Shown here one piece after another: positions 29,101-37,298 of a stretch of 38,504 nucleotides of DNA. This stretch comes from Methanobacterium sp. UBA279. GTDB lineage: Archaea; Methanobacteriota; Methanobacteria; Methanobacteriales; Methanobacteriaceae. The notes under the pieces were generated by a model. That model did not search any database. It saw only the letters and a program-made list of their open reading frames with translations, and was not told the DNA's origin. The position numbers and the translations under genes were made by a program. How positions within the stretch are numbered: position 1 is the first letter of the stretch; every line of letters begins with the position of its first letter. The stretch lies in NCBI GenBank assembly GCA_002502855.1, contig DAQK01000024.1, positions 1 to 38,504 on the forward strand, in the 5' to 3' direction.

Positions 29101-30648
29101 GAGAAGATACGCTACGAATCATTGGTTTATATGTACTGTGTGGTCATGGATTATTATAATAACGAGACATCATTACCAGAAAATGTGACGATAGTTCCAT
29201 GGACAACAGTTATAAATAATAATACTAAATTTTATTCTTTGGACCAGGTTGGAGAGGCAGCAAAGCAGACGGAAAGTTACATTAAAGCAAACCATCAACT
29301 ACCATCACAAGTTACGATGTCTGGAACTACCCTTAATATGCGGCAGTTCTTGCACCTGACAGGCACCGCAGTTTTAAATATTGAAGGATCAAACTACACG
29401 CCGATTTACACTCCTGGCTTGAATTCACCGACAAATTCCGCAGAAAGCATTACAAAAAGTGTAACTATTGATGCCGCCAGTTACATTAAGCTTACAAAGG
29501 ATATCCTCTCATTTATGCGTACAAATAGTAGGCCACCGGAAAACATGACGATAACTGGTGTGGGTAAGTTAAGGTATGAGTCACTAGTTTATATGTACAG
29601 CCAAATTTTAAGTTCCTATAACCGAACAGGCACCCTTCCACAGCAAATTTCAGTTACACCCTGGACAGTTATCTCAAATACAAGCACCAAGCTTATAACA
29701 ACTGATCAAGTGAAAACAGTCTCCCAAACAGTAAAAACATATGTAGATGCAAATCATGCACTTCCAAGTAGTGTGACTATCTTAGGGACTCAGGTAACCA
29801 TGCCACAGTTTTTAAAACTTTTATCCAAGACAGTTATTAATATAGAAAATTACTTCGATGTATCTGTAACTTTAGACAGTGTAAACAGTCCAACTGGCAT
29901 TTCTGAAAATATTACGAGTGGCGCTATTTTAAGTAGTGAATTTACTGATATGGCCACAAAAGTATTGTCATATATTGATTCTAATGCTAGGGCTCCTGGT
30001 AATCTTACAGATACCAGTATTGGGGATATGATACGATATGAATCCCTTATTTATATGTTTTCCAAGGTCATGGCAGGCTATAATGCTACTGATGTTGCAC
30101 CTGAAACTGTTTCAGTTATACCCTGGCTTTCATTATCGAATCAGAATGGTGTCTTTAACTTCAGGACACAGGAAGTATTTACGAGTGTGCAAGCTGCAAT
30201 AGATGATGCAGATACAATTGCCGGTGATACGATATGGCTTAGAAAAGCATTGTATACCGAAAATATTGTACTTAATAAACGGCTTACAATAAGGGCTGTT
30301 GGTGAATTTAATGTGACTATACAAGCATTAAATCCTACTTTACCGATCATTACTATTAACAATGGCGGTAGTGGTTCAATTATACAGGATCTTATCCTAA
30401 AAGGTGGCCTTAACGCTGTAGGTATCTTCATCAACAGTTCAAATGAAAATAAGATGCTTGGCTGTAACATAACCAATGTTACAAACGGTGTAAACATCTA
30501 CAACTCCACAGACAACATCCTCTCCGGGTGCAATATTTATAATAACAGTGCTAATGGAATACTCATAAGTCTGGGTGGTGGTAATGAAGGCATTATGAGT
30601 TTAATTGGAATAAAATATCTGGTCCTGTTCTTGGTGTTTCAGCATTAA
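26122..30648 (+). CDS. Secreted pseudomurein-binding repeat and beta-helix protein, 3' end replaced
   Basis: About 1508 residues. ATG 26122 follows GGAGGGG and opens a signal peptide (MSYIRRSLILICFF then a cut near VSA-AS); ATG 26083 lacks a ribosome site. Eight units of about 150 residues follow. Each unit ends in a pseudomurein-binding motif (RYESLVYxYxQILxxY, near 26536, 27261, 27721, 28178, 28632, 29112, 29574 and 30037) then xLPxxVxVxPW. An Ig-like insert (APTVSNNLASGSYN to DTNVPN) follows unit 1. The last 150 residues form a NosD-like beta-helix (VQAAIDDADTIAGDTIWLR; NSTDNILSGCNIYNNSANG). It binds the pseudomurein wall. The final 15-20 codons after GGGNEG run out of frame into an unrelated C-terminal cassette, so the protein ends abnormally and lacks a peptidase domain. 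Confidence 0.88.
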   Translation: MSYIRRSLILICFFIVLALFMGDVSAASLNVTEIGLASEGVKNYTEANGNIPGYVEVADKNSSAPSFLKTLTKTAVQLNSGSTASVNISSVNGPTGPSGSATGTLYKSEYVTVANNVYNYINSNSRAPNYASSSLGNIRYESLVYAYARIVNFYRVNVRLPDSVAISNIVGVDSAGVVIDTVAPTVSNNLASGSYNTVKNVTLTATDHVDVNPKIYYSLNNGTWNNKAKTVTLTLNQGVTTLKYYGRDAAGNQGATQTRTYTIDTNVPNFNLDILEYAASSVTTYIEANHKLPDNVTINGTTVNMAQFLKLITVATININSSTNSSIPLENYTAAPNPSETITTSGNLNKTDYLNVASYISNFMDTNGRAPNFRAISLGNIRYESLVYTFAQIISSYQVAEVLPNYIIVRPWAVVANNSTAFVTMGQIKNAADTVRSYIETKHTLPDHVTISGSKVTMPNFLKFETVYLTNVNNNLTQSIPLVNYGTAPNPSESITGGDLNKEDYLSLASDISTFMDTNGRVPNCKDTVRGVIRYESLVYIYAQILNSASNKLRLPDYITLTPWTTITNQNTVFISMDQISAATWAVKNYVETNHAIPSNVKIFDRTVSMPQFLRLEIIAIKNIKANLYQSIILKSYSAPTSPSEDMYVAKIGIDNYMNTIVNIKSFMDDNNRAPNYAGTTVGDMRYENLIYTYSQILNYYNVNGALPKYVTVYPWSIVTGSSTVTSNENQIIATAVTVKNYIETNHIIPASVNIAGQSVSMPLFLKLLTTTLHNVNGTYAGGIAHESYAAPVSPSETVTGGTLNKTEYLDIARSVESFMYRERSAPNYAESRIGNIHYKSLIYMYSQILSSYKANNYILPDRINVRPWSVVSDPNTKFITLDQIKTASKTVKNSIETNHTLPGSVPISGTSVSMPKFLKLLTMAITNIGGGLNSTVVLEDYGANTGTTDDILTVGSLKRLDYLNLAVVVNLFMDENNRVPNFLNASEVNATNEKIRYESLVYMYCVVMDYYNNETSLPENVTIVPWTTVINNNTKFYSLDQVGEAAKQTESYIKANHQLPSQVTMSGTTLNMRQFLHLTGTAVLNIEGSNYTPIYTPGLNSPTNSAESITKSVTIDAASYIKLTKDILSFMRTNSRPPENMTITGVGKLRYESLVYMYSQILSSYNRTGTLPQQISVTPWTVISNTSTKLITTDQVKTVSQTVKTYVDANHALPSSVTILGTQVTMPQFLKLLSKTVINIENYFDVSVTLDSVNSPTGISENITSGAILSSEFTDMATKVLSYIDSNARAPGNLTDTSIGDMIRYESLIYMFSKVMAGYNATDVAPETVSVIPWLSLSNQNGVFNFRTQEVFTSVQAAIDDADTIAGDTIWLRKALYTENIVLNKRLTIRAVGEFNVTIQALNPTLPIITINNGGSGSIIQDLILKGGLNAVGIFINSSNENKMLGCNITNVTNGVNIYNSTDNILSGCNIYNNSANGILISLGGGNEGIMSLIGIKYLVLFLVFQH

Positions 30649-30839
30649 TAGATGGTTTTATAACTGTTCAATTAGGCGCTTCTGCGCCTTCACCTGAAAG
30701 AAGAAGAGGACAACTGATTCTTGGAACATTTGTGATGGATAGAGGATGGGCTATACTGAATGAAGCTTGGAATGATCCTTGGTATATTTGGATTCCTAAT
30801 TACAGAAGTAATAATATGGTTCTCCAAAGGGCATCATGA
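30588..30839 (+). pseudogene. C-terminal cassette joined out of frame to the surface protein
   Basis: A frame different from that of the surface protein is open from 30588 to TGA 30837-30839 and overlaps its last codons. It reads WNKISGPVLGVSALIDGF, a Gly/Ala-rich hydrophobic part, then APSPERRRGQ and a Trp-rich tail (WNDPWYIWIPNYRS). It has no start codon, so it can only have been the 3' end of a longer gene. The style matches the other cassette ends in the window: a hydrophobic hairpin-like stretch and an aromatic tail. Two DUF5518 membrane proteins follow. Confidence 0.55.
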
Positions 30840-30892
30840 TTAGTGTGTTTTTGTCATGTTGAAGTAAATTAAAATTGGGAGTTGTAAATGAG

Positions 30893-31240
30893 ATGATAAA
30901 TTGGAAATATTGTATCATAGGGGTGGTTTTGATCGTGGTTCTTGGAATGGTTATGGGTATGGTTGAGTATGGTAGTTTTATAGGTATCTTTATTCCAGGA
31001 ATAATCGTAGGATATCTTATTGGTGATGGGTATAAAAATGGGGCTAAAAATGGTTTTGTTGCTGGAATTGTTGGTGGATTTGTATTGGGGATTCTGCAAA
31101 TGATACTTAATTTTCATTTCATACAATCTTCTGATCCAGTACGTTTTATTTTTATATTTGCACTTTTAACTGCAGCAACTTCAGCAATTTTAGATGCTTT
31201 AGGTGGAATCATTGGGTCCCTAATAAGGGGTAAAATATAA
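30893..31240 (+). CDS. DUF5518 family membrane protein, copy 1
   Basis: 115 residues with four membrane helices. MINWKYCIIGVVLIVVLGM, GIFIPGIIVGYLIGDGYKNGAKNGFVAGIVGG and the closing GGIIGSLIRGK are typical of DUF5518, a small archaeal membrane family of unknown function. ATG 30893 is chosen because it aligns with the start of copy 2; TTG 30875 is an alternative. Its position right behind a variable C-terminal end makes it a possible immunity protein, by inference only. Confidence 0.75.
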   Translation: MINWKYCIIGVVLIVVLGMVMGMVEYGSFIGIFIPGIIVGYLIGDGYKNGAKNGFVAGIVGGFVLGILQMILNFHFIQSSDPVRFIFIFALLTAATSAILDALGGIIGSLIRGKI

Positions 31241-31299
31241 TATATTTATGGGTTGACACTGTATCTTTGATATTTTTTAGATCATGGAGATAGAAAGGA

Positions 31300-31686
31300 A
31301 TGGTTAATTGGAAAATTAGTATTGTTGGGGCGGTTTTAGTAGCTGTGCTTGGATTTTGTTTACAGTTGTTTGTGGGTTTTGGTTTAGTATGGGGTGCTTT
31401 GGTTTCTGGGATGATTGTGGGATATCTTGTAAATAATGGATTTAAAAATGGGATTATAAATGGATTTATGGCAGGATTGATAGGCGGATTAGTGCTGGGA
31501 ATTTTATTTTATCTTGTATATATTATAGTTCCGCATACAAGCAATATTGATATCTCACCACTTGTTGTTCTAGTTACTAGTTTGTTTGGAATGGCAGTTA
31601 TTTTCTCGTTTTTAGGGACTGTAGGTGGATTTATTGGATATATGATAAAAATTTTGGCAAATAAGATGAATTTAAATAATGAGTAA
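31300..31686 (+). CDS. DUF5518 family membrane protein, copy 2
   Basis: 128 residues, clear paralogue of the gene just upstream (MVNWKISIVGAVLVAVLGF; SGMIVGYLVNNGFKNGIINGFMAGLIGG; GGFIGYMIK). Four membrane helices. AAAGGA lies directly before the ATG. The two copies are in tandem with a 59-base gap and differ too much to be recent duplicates. Function unknown. Confidence 0.78.
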   Translation: MVNWKISIVGAVLVAVLGFCLQLFVGFGLVWGALVSGMIVGYLVNNGFKNGIINGFMAGLIGGLVLGILFYLVYIIVPHTSNIDISPLVVLVTSLFGMAVIFSFLGTVGGFIGYMIKILANKMNLNNE

Positions 31687-31741
31687 ATATAACAAATAAC
31701 TGGGTTGGTATCTACTTTATGTAAACAGTATCGGCACTCTA

Positions 31742-32839
31742 TTGTCGGGGAATAGTTTCTCGGGGAATTATTTAACGGATTCCTCTAGTGTGGATACTGG
31801 TGAGGAGGTGATGGCCAGTACGATTTATAGTTGTGGTCCGGCTGCTTTGGCTACGATTCTTAAAGCTTTGGGTATTTATACTACGGAAGCCGAACTCGCC
31901 GAGCTCGCTAAGACTGATGAGTCTGGTACTAGTCTTTGGAATCTTAAATTAGCCGCTGAAAGTAAAGGTATATCTGCTGTTGGTGTAAGGTTAACCAGTG
32001 ATGAGCTTATGGAGAATTATCTGGTAGTGCTTGATATTGATGGAACAAATCACTTTGAAGTCATACTGAACATTACAGATACTACTGTGTATCTCTTTGA
32101 CCCTAATCTGGGTAATATTGAGATGAGTCTTGGGAAGTTCAACGAACTCTACACTGGAGTTGCTATGATCTTCGGTGAAGATGCACCTGCTTGTGCAGTA
32201 AATTTAACTCCAGCTGAGATGGATGAGATTAAGGCCAGTGGATATATTAAGATTCCTCATTTCTATGTGGTTAGGCCTGGTTACTGGTATTATACTTATC
32301 ATTATGTGAGTTTTAGTTTGCCTGTACCTTATATTTACAATGTTTGGGTGTCTCCAAACAAGTTTTTAGGATTTATAAACATTCCGGGGCATTGGGAGCC
32401 ACGAATTGGTATACGTTGGGTAACACGCGGATACTACATCCCTATACCACATTATGTACCACCAAAAATAGGATTATACTACACCTATATAAGAACCCCT
32501 GATCTAATTCCTAATTTAAGTAGTTCTAAAAAATCTAAAAAAGAACTTAATGAAATTGCGACAAGACAGGAAAAACTCTTAAATGAAAATCCAGTTGGAG
32601 AAGTTCATTATAGAAAGGTTGGTGTTACTTGGTTTGAAGACCAGACCCCGGAACAACAAGCACTAACTAGAAAAATAACACAACAATCAGCGAATTTTGT
32701 AAAGGGTGCTGGCTTATTCGGCGGGGGTATAGCAGTGATATATTTTGGTAGTCCACTCGGTTATATTTCAGGCTTTTTTGGACAACTCATGATTAATAGG
32801 GGCCTTACATTAATGGCAGAGGGTACCGATTATATATAG
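31742..32839 (+). CDS. C39-like cysteine peptidase with aromatic linker and variable C-terminus (5'-truncated)
   Basis: 365 residues from TTG 31742. The C39-type triad is visible as Cys31 (YSCGPAALATIL), His104 (GTNHFEVILN) and Asp120 (YLFDPNLGNIEM). After it comes an aromatic linker (about 170-255; YWYYTYHYVSF, IPGHWEPRIGIRW, YYIPIPHYVPP), then a charged stretch and a Gly-rich hydrophobic end (VKGAGLFGGGIAVIYFGS). The N-terminus starts inside a beta-helix-like phrase (LLSGNSFSGNYLTDSSS) and lacks a signal peptide, and the open frame reaches back only to 31700. So it looks like the detached 3' half of a longer secreted protein resembling 26122-30648. A membrane protein gene follows. It could still be translated, from TTG 31742 or from ATG 31811 behind GAGGAGGTG. 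Confidence 0.78.
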   Translation: MSGNSFSGNYLTDSSSVDTGEEVMASTIYSCGPAALATILKALGIYTTEAELAELAKTDESGTSLWNLKLAAESKGISAVGVRLTSDELMENYLVVLDIDGTNHFEVILNITDTTVYLFDPNLGNIEMSLGKFNELYTGVAMIFGEDAPACAVNLTPAEMDEIKASGYIKIPHFYVVRPGYWYYTYHYVSFSLPVPYIYNVWVSPNKFLGFINIPGHWEPRIGIRWVTRGYYIPIPHYVPPKIGLYYTYIRTPDLIPNLSSSKKSKKELNEIATRQEKLLNENPVGEVHYRKVGVTWFEDQTPEQQALTRKITQQSANFVKGAGLFGGGIAVIYFGSPLGYISGFFGQLMINRGLTLMAEGTDYI

Positions 32840-32865
32840 AAGTAAAATTTAGAGTAGTGTTTATC

Positions 32866-33984
32866 ATGAGCAATGTAAGGATATTTGTGATGGTTATTGG
32901 GTTTGCTTTGAGTTTCTTTTTCTTGTTTTATTTTTTTCAGTCTGGTTCTCCTTTGGATCTTTTTTGGACGAGTATTGGTTTGCTTTTATTTATTTGTGGG
33001 TTCTATATTGAAGATCATCAGATTACAGAAAGATCACTTATTTTTTGGTTTTCAGGTGTTAATGTTTTTCAATGGACCATCTTAGTTTATATCTATTTTT
33101 TCAATCGAGTTTACATGACAATTGATTTTTATTTAATGTTAATTGCTGTTTCATTGTTTACAATAAGTTTATTTGGTCGATTTTTTCATATTCCACTCTT
33201 TTCCTTTAATAATGATAAGAAAATTGAAACTGTTAGGAGTGAAGTTAAATGGAATAGAAAGCAAACTGCGTTGGTATTATTGGGGATAATTGTCTGTTTT
33301 GCCTTTTTAATTATCTTTTTTCTGTTTAAATATCTTTTATCTTTATATTTTTCTCTAATAGGGACTATGATTATAATATATGGTTATTATCTTGAAATAA
33401 ATAAAATTAAGATGTCGTTTAAATATTTACTATTGATGTTAAGTGTAATTATTATTCAAGTTATACTGGCTTTTTTCATGAGAAGTATTCATATCATTTT
33501 ATATGATGAAATGTGGAATCTCTTATTGATACCTGGTTTAATTTTGACCTATTTATTCTTACAAATTCGTAGAAGTGATATGAAGTATATTGGAATATGT
33601 AGGGAGAAATCTGAAGACGATTATGCTCCTGTAAATAATGATATTCACATACATAATTATCCATATACTAAACTGAATTTATCTGTTGTGCAACGTACTC
33701 CTGAAGCTTTTATTGGAGAAAACGTACAGATAACTGGACAAATTACAAGTAAAGAGGAAATTAAGAAAGAAAATAGGACAATTACAAATATTGTACTCGG
33801 TGTACAGGGATTATCTGAAAAGTTATATTTAATCGTGTCTTATCCTAATATTTTTCCGTTTAAGGAAGGGGATAATGTTACTGTTTATGGAGAATATTAT
33901 TTCCCTGCAGAAAATCAAAGACTGAAAGAAGTGGCAGGTAAAAAGTTACCTGGAATTAAAGTTGCATACATGAAAAAAGCATAA
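32866..33984 (+). CDS. Multi-TM protein with C-terminal OB-like domain (candidate immunity protein)
   Basis: About 372 residues. Seven or so membrane helices lie in the first 240 residues (for example LSFFFLFYFFQSG and YLLLMLSVIIIQVILAFF). The soluble tail (about 275-372) has LSVVQRTPEAFIGENVQITGQITS and FPFKEGDNVTVYGEYYFP, a beta-rich pattern like nucleic-acid- or sugar-binding OB folds. ATG 32866 is preferred over GTG 32857. It starts 26 bases after the peptidase gene on the same strand. A homologous tail survives at 2098-2313 behind cassette 2. The pairing suggests a partner or immunity role; no family is recognised. Confidence 0.65.
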   Translation: MSNVRIFVMVIGFALSFFFLFYFFQSGSPLDLFWTSIGLLLFICGFYIEDHQITERSLIFWFSGVNVFQWTILVYIYFFNRVYMTIDFYLMLIAVSLFTISLFGRFFHIPLFSFNNDKKIETVRSEVKWNRKQTALVLLGIIVCFAFLIIFFLFKYLLSLYFSLIGTMIIIYGYYLEINKIKMSFKYLLLMLSVIIIQVILAFFMRSIHIILYDEMWNLLLIPGLILTYLFLQIRRSDMKYIGICREKSEDDYAPVNNDIHIHNYPYTKLNLSVVQRTPEAFIGENVQITGQITSKEEIKKENRTITNIVLGVQGLSEKLYLIVSYPNIFPFKEGDNVTVYGEYYFPAENQRLKEVAGKKLPGIKVAYMKKA

Positions 33985-34000
33985 AATGTGAAAATTATCC

Positions 34001-34132
34001 AATGACACTATTGAGGATGGAACAAATCACTTTGAGGTGATAAAAAGCATTAACAGTACGATGGTGGTTCTTTTCGACCCTAACCTAGGTTTGATTGAGA
34101 TGACACGTGCTAAATTCGATAGAGGATTTTGA
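34001..34132 (+). pseudogene. Fragment of a third C39-like peptidase gene
   Basis: Open frame reading EDGTNHFEVIKSINSTMVVLFDPNLGLIEMTRAKF to a TGA at 34130. It covers the His and Asp active-site region only and is close to the intact copy (DGTNHFEVILNITDTTVYLFDPNLGNIEM). The Cys part, linker and C-terminus are missing. It is a relic of another cassette. Confidence 0.75.
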
Positions 34133-34257
34133 TTAACCTAACTTTTTAGATTTTGTTTTTTGTGTATTTTTGAATTTTTTACAAGTGTTTTTTACTTATT
34201 TTTGGGCTAATTTATATGTTTTTCCTTATTTTTTCCTCTTTTTTTTGATAGCGTTCG

Positions 34258-35205
34258 CTAGGTTGTGTTTTTTTGGAGGGTGATGAGTTGTTTTAGGTTG
34301 TAGCCAAAGCAGCTGAATATGTTTTTTAGTGTGGATTCGCCGGATGGTGGTGACTAGGTGATGGCCGGAATGGAAGATATTTTTGATCACGGCGAAGGGT
34401 CGTTTTCAGGGCGCTCTTTTTACGGGTGATTCTTTTGTTTGCGCATTTTTTGCCTGGATGGTTATTTTATGTCCACGGACATTTCGGTCCATAGTGGCGT
34501 TATAACCCTTTACAGGGCGCTCCAAAATAGCCTCTGTCCCGGTAAACTACTTCTCCAGGTTCACTAAGGTCTATTTTTGGCTGTCGTGCACATTTGCAGG
34601 AGTGGTTTCCACCGCCCTTATCAAACCGTGATCAATATCGGTTTTAATGTGTAGTTTGTAGCCAAAGTGTGATTTTTACCGCCTTTTTTTAGCCCAAGTA
34701 CCTTCCTTGTTTCTCCGGGTTTTGGCCTCGGGCCCGCGAGGCTTATCAGCCCGGGCTATAGCAAGGAAAGTCGCATCTTGCATAACACCCTTTTTAACTT
34801 TCATATTAATTCTCATCTAGTTGTCTTTGCAGTTCATCCCCAAATTTCCTCATCTTTACCTGTCTTAGCGAGGCGTTCCCGGAAATACCACACCGTAGTA
34901 TGGTCGGGAATTAGTTTCTGGAAATCCCAGAAACTTCATAAAACGAAATTCGGTCCGTCACCTGGCGTTCTAGCTCAGGATCAGACAAAACCATATCATG
35001 CCTGAAGAACCAATAGCTTAACCATCAATATTTCATCATAATTAGGGCCTACCACCCTTTTCGGTGTGATTATCATACATATCCGCAACGATAGGTCTAA
35101 ATTTATCCCAATCAATCACATTATTTGGCTTCAATCAAATTTGTCACCCAACTTCTCAACCCGCTCATACGCCTTATTCAATGCAAACTGTGTTAACGAT
35201 TTCAT
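34258..35205 (-). pseudogene. IS5-like transposase (DDE), degenerate
   Basis: Minus strand. ATG 35205 starts MKSLTQFALNKAYERVEKLGD, then several stops and frameshifts intervene. The DUF772-like N-terminal region is still readable (FRPIVADMYDNHTEKGGRP, FMKFLGFPE). Next come GVMQDATFLA, GPEAKTRRNKEGTWAKKGGK, and the catalytic core GYKLHIKTDIDHGLIRAVETTPANVHD and EVVYRDRGYFGAP. The end, FSCFGYNLKQLITL, reaches TAG at 34258. Intact IS5 members move by cut-and-paste. I could not define matching terminal inverted repeats or a target duplication. It is surrounded by cassette remains and has plainly been inactive for some time. Confidence 0.82.
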
Positions 35206-35317
35206 AAGCACCTACTTGTACAAACAAGCACATAAAAAACTTGCTAAACCAAACCGAAAAATATAAGTTTTTCAAAATTCTCTTAAAAACACCGGTACTA
35301 AAAAGAGGGAGTTATCA

Positions 35318-36379
35318 ATGGAAAACATGCTAAATCGGAGTCAACTGAAAAAAGAGCTATTTACCTTTTTAATTATTACTTTCGCCGCAACCTACATTCT
35401 CCAATTTTTCGTTTTCAACCGGGCGGGTTACATATCCTCTCCCCTGTCCCCGGTATGGAGCACTACCCTGGCAGTGAGCATGTTCATTCCCGCCGCCAGT
35501 GCTATTCTCTGTATGATTTACTTTAAATCAAAGGCCCTGACCAGGGAAACTAAAATCATATTTGCCTTTTTCCTGCTTTATGCTGTATTGTTTGCCTTTG
35601 AAAACTATTGCTGGCCAGTTATGGGGACGGTAATGAACCTGCCGGTTCTTTCCACCATCATTGCTGTTCTGGGAATGGTAACGGTAATTGCCCTGAACCT
35701 AAAGAAGAAATGGGGGAAAGGCTTGGTGTCCTCCCAGTTATCCTTCGGTAAAAATCGTAAATACTATCTTATTTTGCCACTGGCAGTTTTTGCCCTACTT
35801 ATCCTGGAATACCTTACACTTAATTTCACTGGATTGGGCACTCCCCTGACAGAATTTGATATTTCTGCATTTATAGTAACCTTAGTTTCTTATTTCGTTT
35901 TATATTTCTTTACAGAGTGGACCTGGTATTTCGGAGAAGAACTGGGATGGAGAGGATACCTTCAGGACAGATTATTCCCTCTTTTGGGAAGTTATAAAGG
36001 TGTTCTGGTACTGGGGGTTATATGGGGTGTCTGGCATTATCCCATGAATGCCCTGGGATACAATTTCCCAGGACAACCTATTCTGGGTAATATCCTGATG
36101 ACGGTCTTCACCATTGTATTTGGTATTATCTTGAGTTACGCGGTCCTGAAGACAGGGAGCATTTGGATAGCGGTGGTAATGCACTTATTTAACAACAAAC
36201 TGAATGGTGTTATTTGTGCCTACATAGCCTATTCCCCGGATGTTCTCCTGGTTAACGCCCTAAGCTGCATATTTTTAGGGATATTAGCCCTGGTACTTTT
36301 AAGATCCAAGGTCTGGAAACAGGTTGAAAAGATCAAGTCCTCTAAACAGGTTAAAGATCAAAGCCTGGAAACGGGTTGA
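35318..36379 (+). CDS. CPBP family intramembrane metalloprotease, second copy
   Basis: 353 residues, eight or so membrane helices. Motifs FGEELGWRGYLQDRLFPLLG, GVIWGVWHYPMNALGY and VVMHLFNNKLNG are the CPBP active-site signatures. It is only distantly similar to the copy at 21505. GAGGGAG precedes the ATG. The C-terminal tail (KVWKQVEKIKSSKQVKD) is encoded by a degenerate 26-28-bp repeat that continues past the stop. Bacterial homologues process or confer immunity to secreted peptides; being inside the cassette region makes a link possible but unproven. Confidence 0.88.
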   Translation: MENMLNRSQLKKELFTFLIITFAATYILQFFVFNRAGYISSPLSPVWSTTLAVSMFIPAASAILCMIYFKSKALTRETKIIFAFFLLYAVLFAFENYCWPVMGTVMNLPVLSTIIAVLGMVTVIALNLKKKWGKGLVSSQLSFGKNRKYYLILPLAVFALLILEYLTLNFTGLGTPLTEFDISAFIVTLVSYFVLYFFTEWTWYFGEELGWRGYLQDRLFPLLGSYKGVLVLGVIWGVWHYPMNALGYNFPGQPILGNILMTVFTIVFGIILSYAVLKTGSIWIAVVMHLFNNKLNGVICAYIAYSPDVLLVNALSCIFLGILALVLLRSKVWKQVEKIKSSKQVKDQSLETG

Positions 36380-36408
36380 AATGATCTAAGGCCATGAAAA
36401 TGGTTCAA
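36301..36408 (+). repeat. Four degenerate 26-28-bp tandem repeats across the CPBP stop codon
   Basis: Units at 36301-36328, 36329-36354, 36355-36380 and 36381-36408 share the pattern AAGATCxAxGxCxxGAAA then AGGTTGAA. Three lie within the CDS and the last is after the stop, so the repeats probably expanded at the DNA level rather than by selection on protein. Confidence 0.65.
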
Positions 36409-36682
36409 AAAGTTCCTGAAATCAATAATCTCTAAATATTTATCCTTCATTTTTTTTAGTTACCTTCATTTTTTTCCAGTAGTACTTCCACCTTCTCCAC
36501 AGTTATTACTTCCACCTTCCGTCTATACGAATCAACTTTCCCAGCAAAAAATAGTTATTAAGTAAACACTAACATATGTAATGGGGATGGGGGGTGTACT
36601 TTTTTTTAGTTATTCCCTTCTTTATCCTTTAACCATATCGACAAATTAAGCAATCACTGTAAAAGGAGGTGAAAAAGCTTGA
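36409..36682. other. Gap between CPBP gene and cassette D
   Basis: About 270 bases without a gene. It has T-rich tracts (36450-36478 and 36599-36612) that may terminate the CPBP transcript. A strong AAAGGAGGTGA (36662-36672) near its end leads only into a TTG frame that stops after about 46 codons. Confidence 0.5.
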
Positions 36683-37186
36683 AAACCAAAATTATCTATA
36701 TCAATAAATATATCTATTCCTTATCCAGTTGTTTTATGGTCTTACCATCGTGGTTGGAACATTTGGACACCATGGGGTCCAAGAGAAATAGGTGGATTTT
36801 GGTATCCTTCCGGATATAAAATAGAATATTACCACATTCGCAAAACGATCATAATACCTTACCTAGTACCCGGATACTTCGAACCGTATGCGGCTTATGT
36901 TCGAGAAGCAGATGCGAGCGATTTAAACTACAAAAATTTCATTGGTGCAACTGCCACTTTAGCTAGTGCAGGTTATTTGGGAGTGGAAGTTTCTGGAACA
37001 GTTCTAATTTCGGGTGTAGCTGCATCCTTAACAAAAGGTACAATCGCCAACGCAATTTTTTCTGCATATGGTTTCTATGGAACTGACTTTACCAAAATTG
37101 TTAATCCTGATCCTAATCCCACTGGAGCAGGAGAGGGATATGTAAATATGATAGACCCCAGTATGGAATGGATGGTTTCTAACTGA
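36683..37186 (+). pseudogene. Orphan C-terminal cassette D
   Basis: Open frame of 167 codons from just after a stop, with no usable start near its beginning (first GTG at 36977). It starts with an aromatic linker of the type seen after the C39 domain (WSYHRGWNIWTPWGP, FWYPSGYKIEYYHIRK, IIIPYLVPGYFEPY). A Gly/Ala-rich hydrophobic region follows, about 45 residues around FIGATATLASAGYLGVEVSG and VLISGVAASLTKG, then a polar tail ending MVSN. No peptidase domain is present. This is the 3' end of a peptidase-type gene without its front part. A multi-TM protein gene follows after 112 bases. Confidence 0.6.
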
Positions 37187-37298
37187 TAAACAACGACAAA
37201 CATGGTGGCCAAAGTATTATATGGTTATTTTAAAAAAAGTGTATATCAGACACTTTATTTAATAATTTTTTAGGATTTAAAATTAAAGAGTCAAAAAA

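Noticed and set aside
34140..35310. Terminal inverted repeats of the IS5-like element
   Set aside because: CTTTTTAG near 34142 and CTAAAAAG near 35305 are the only match found; eight A/T-rich bases are too little to call element ends.
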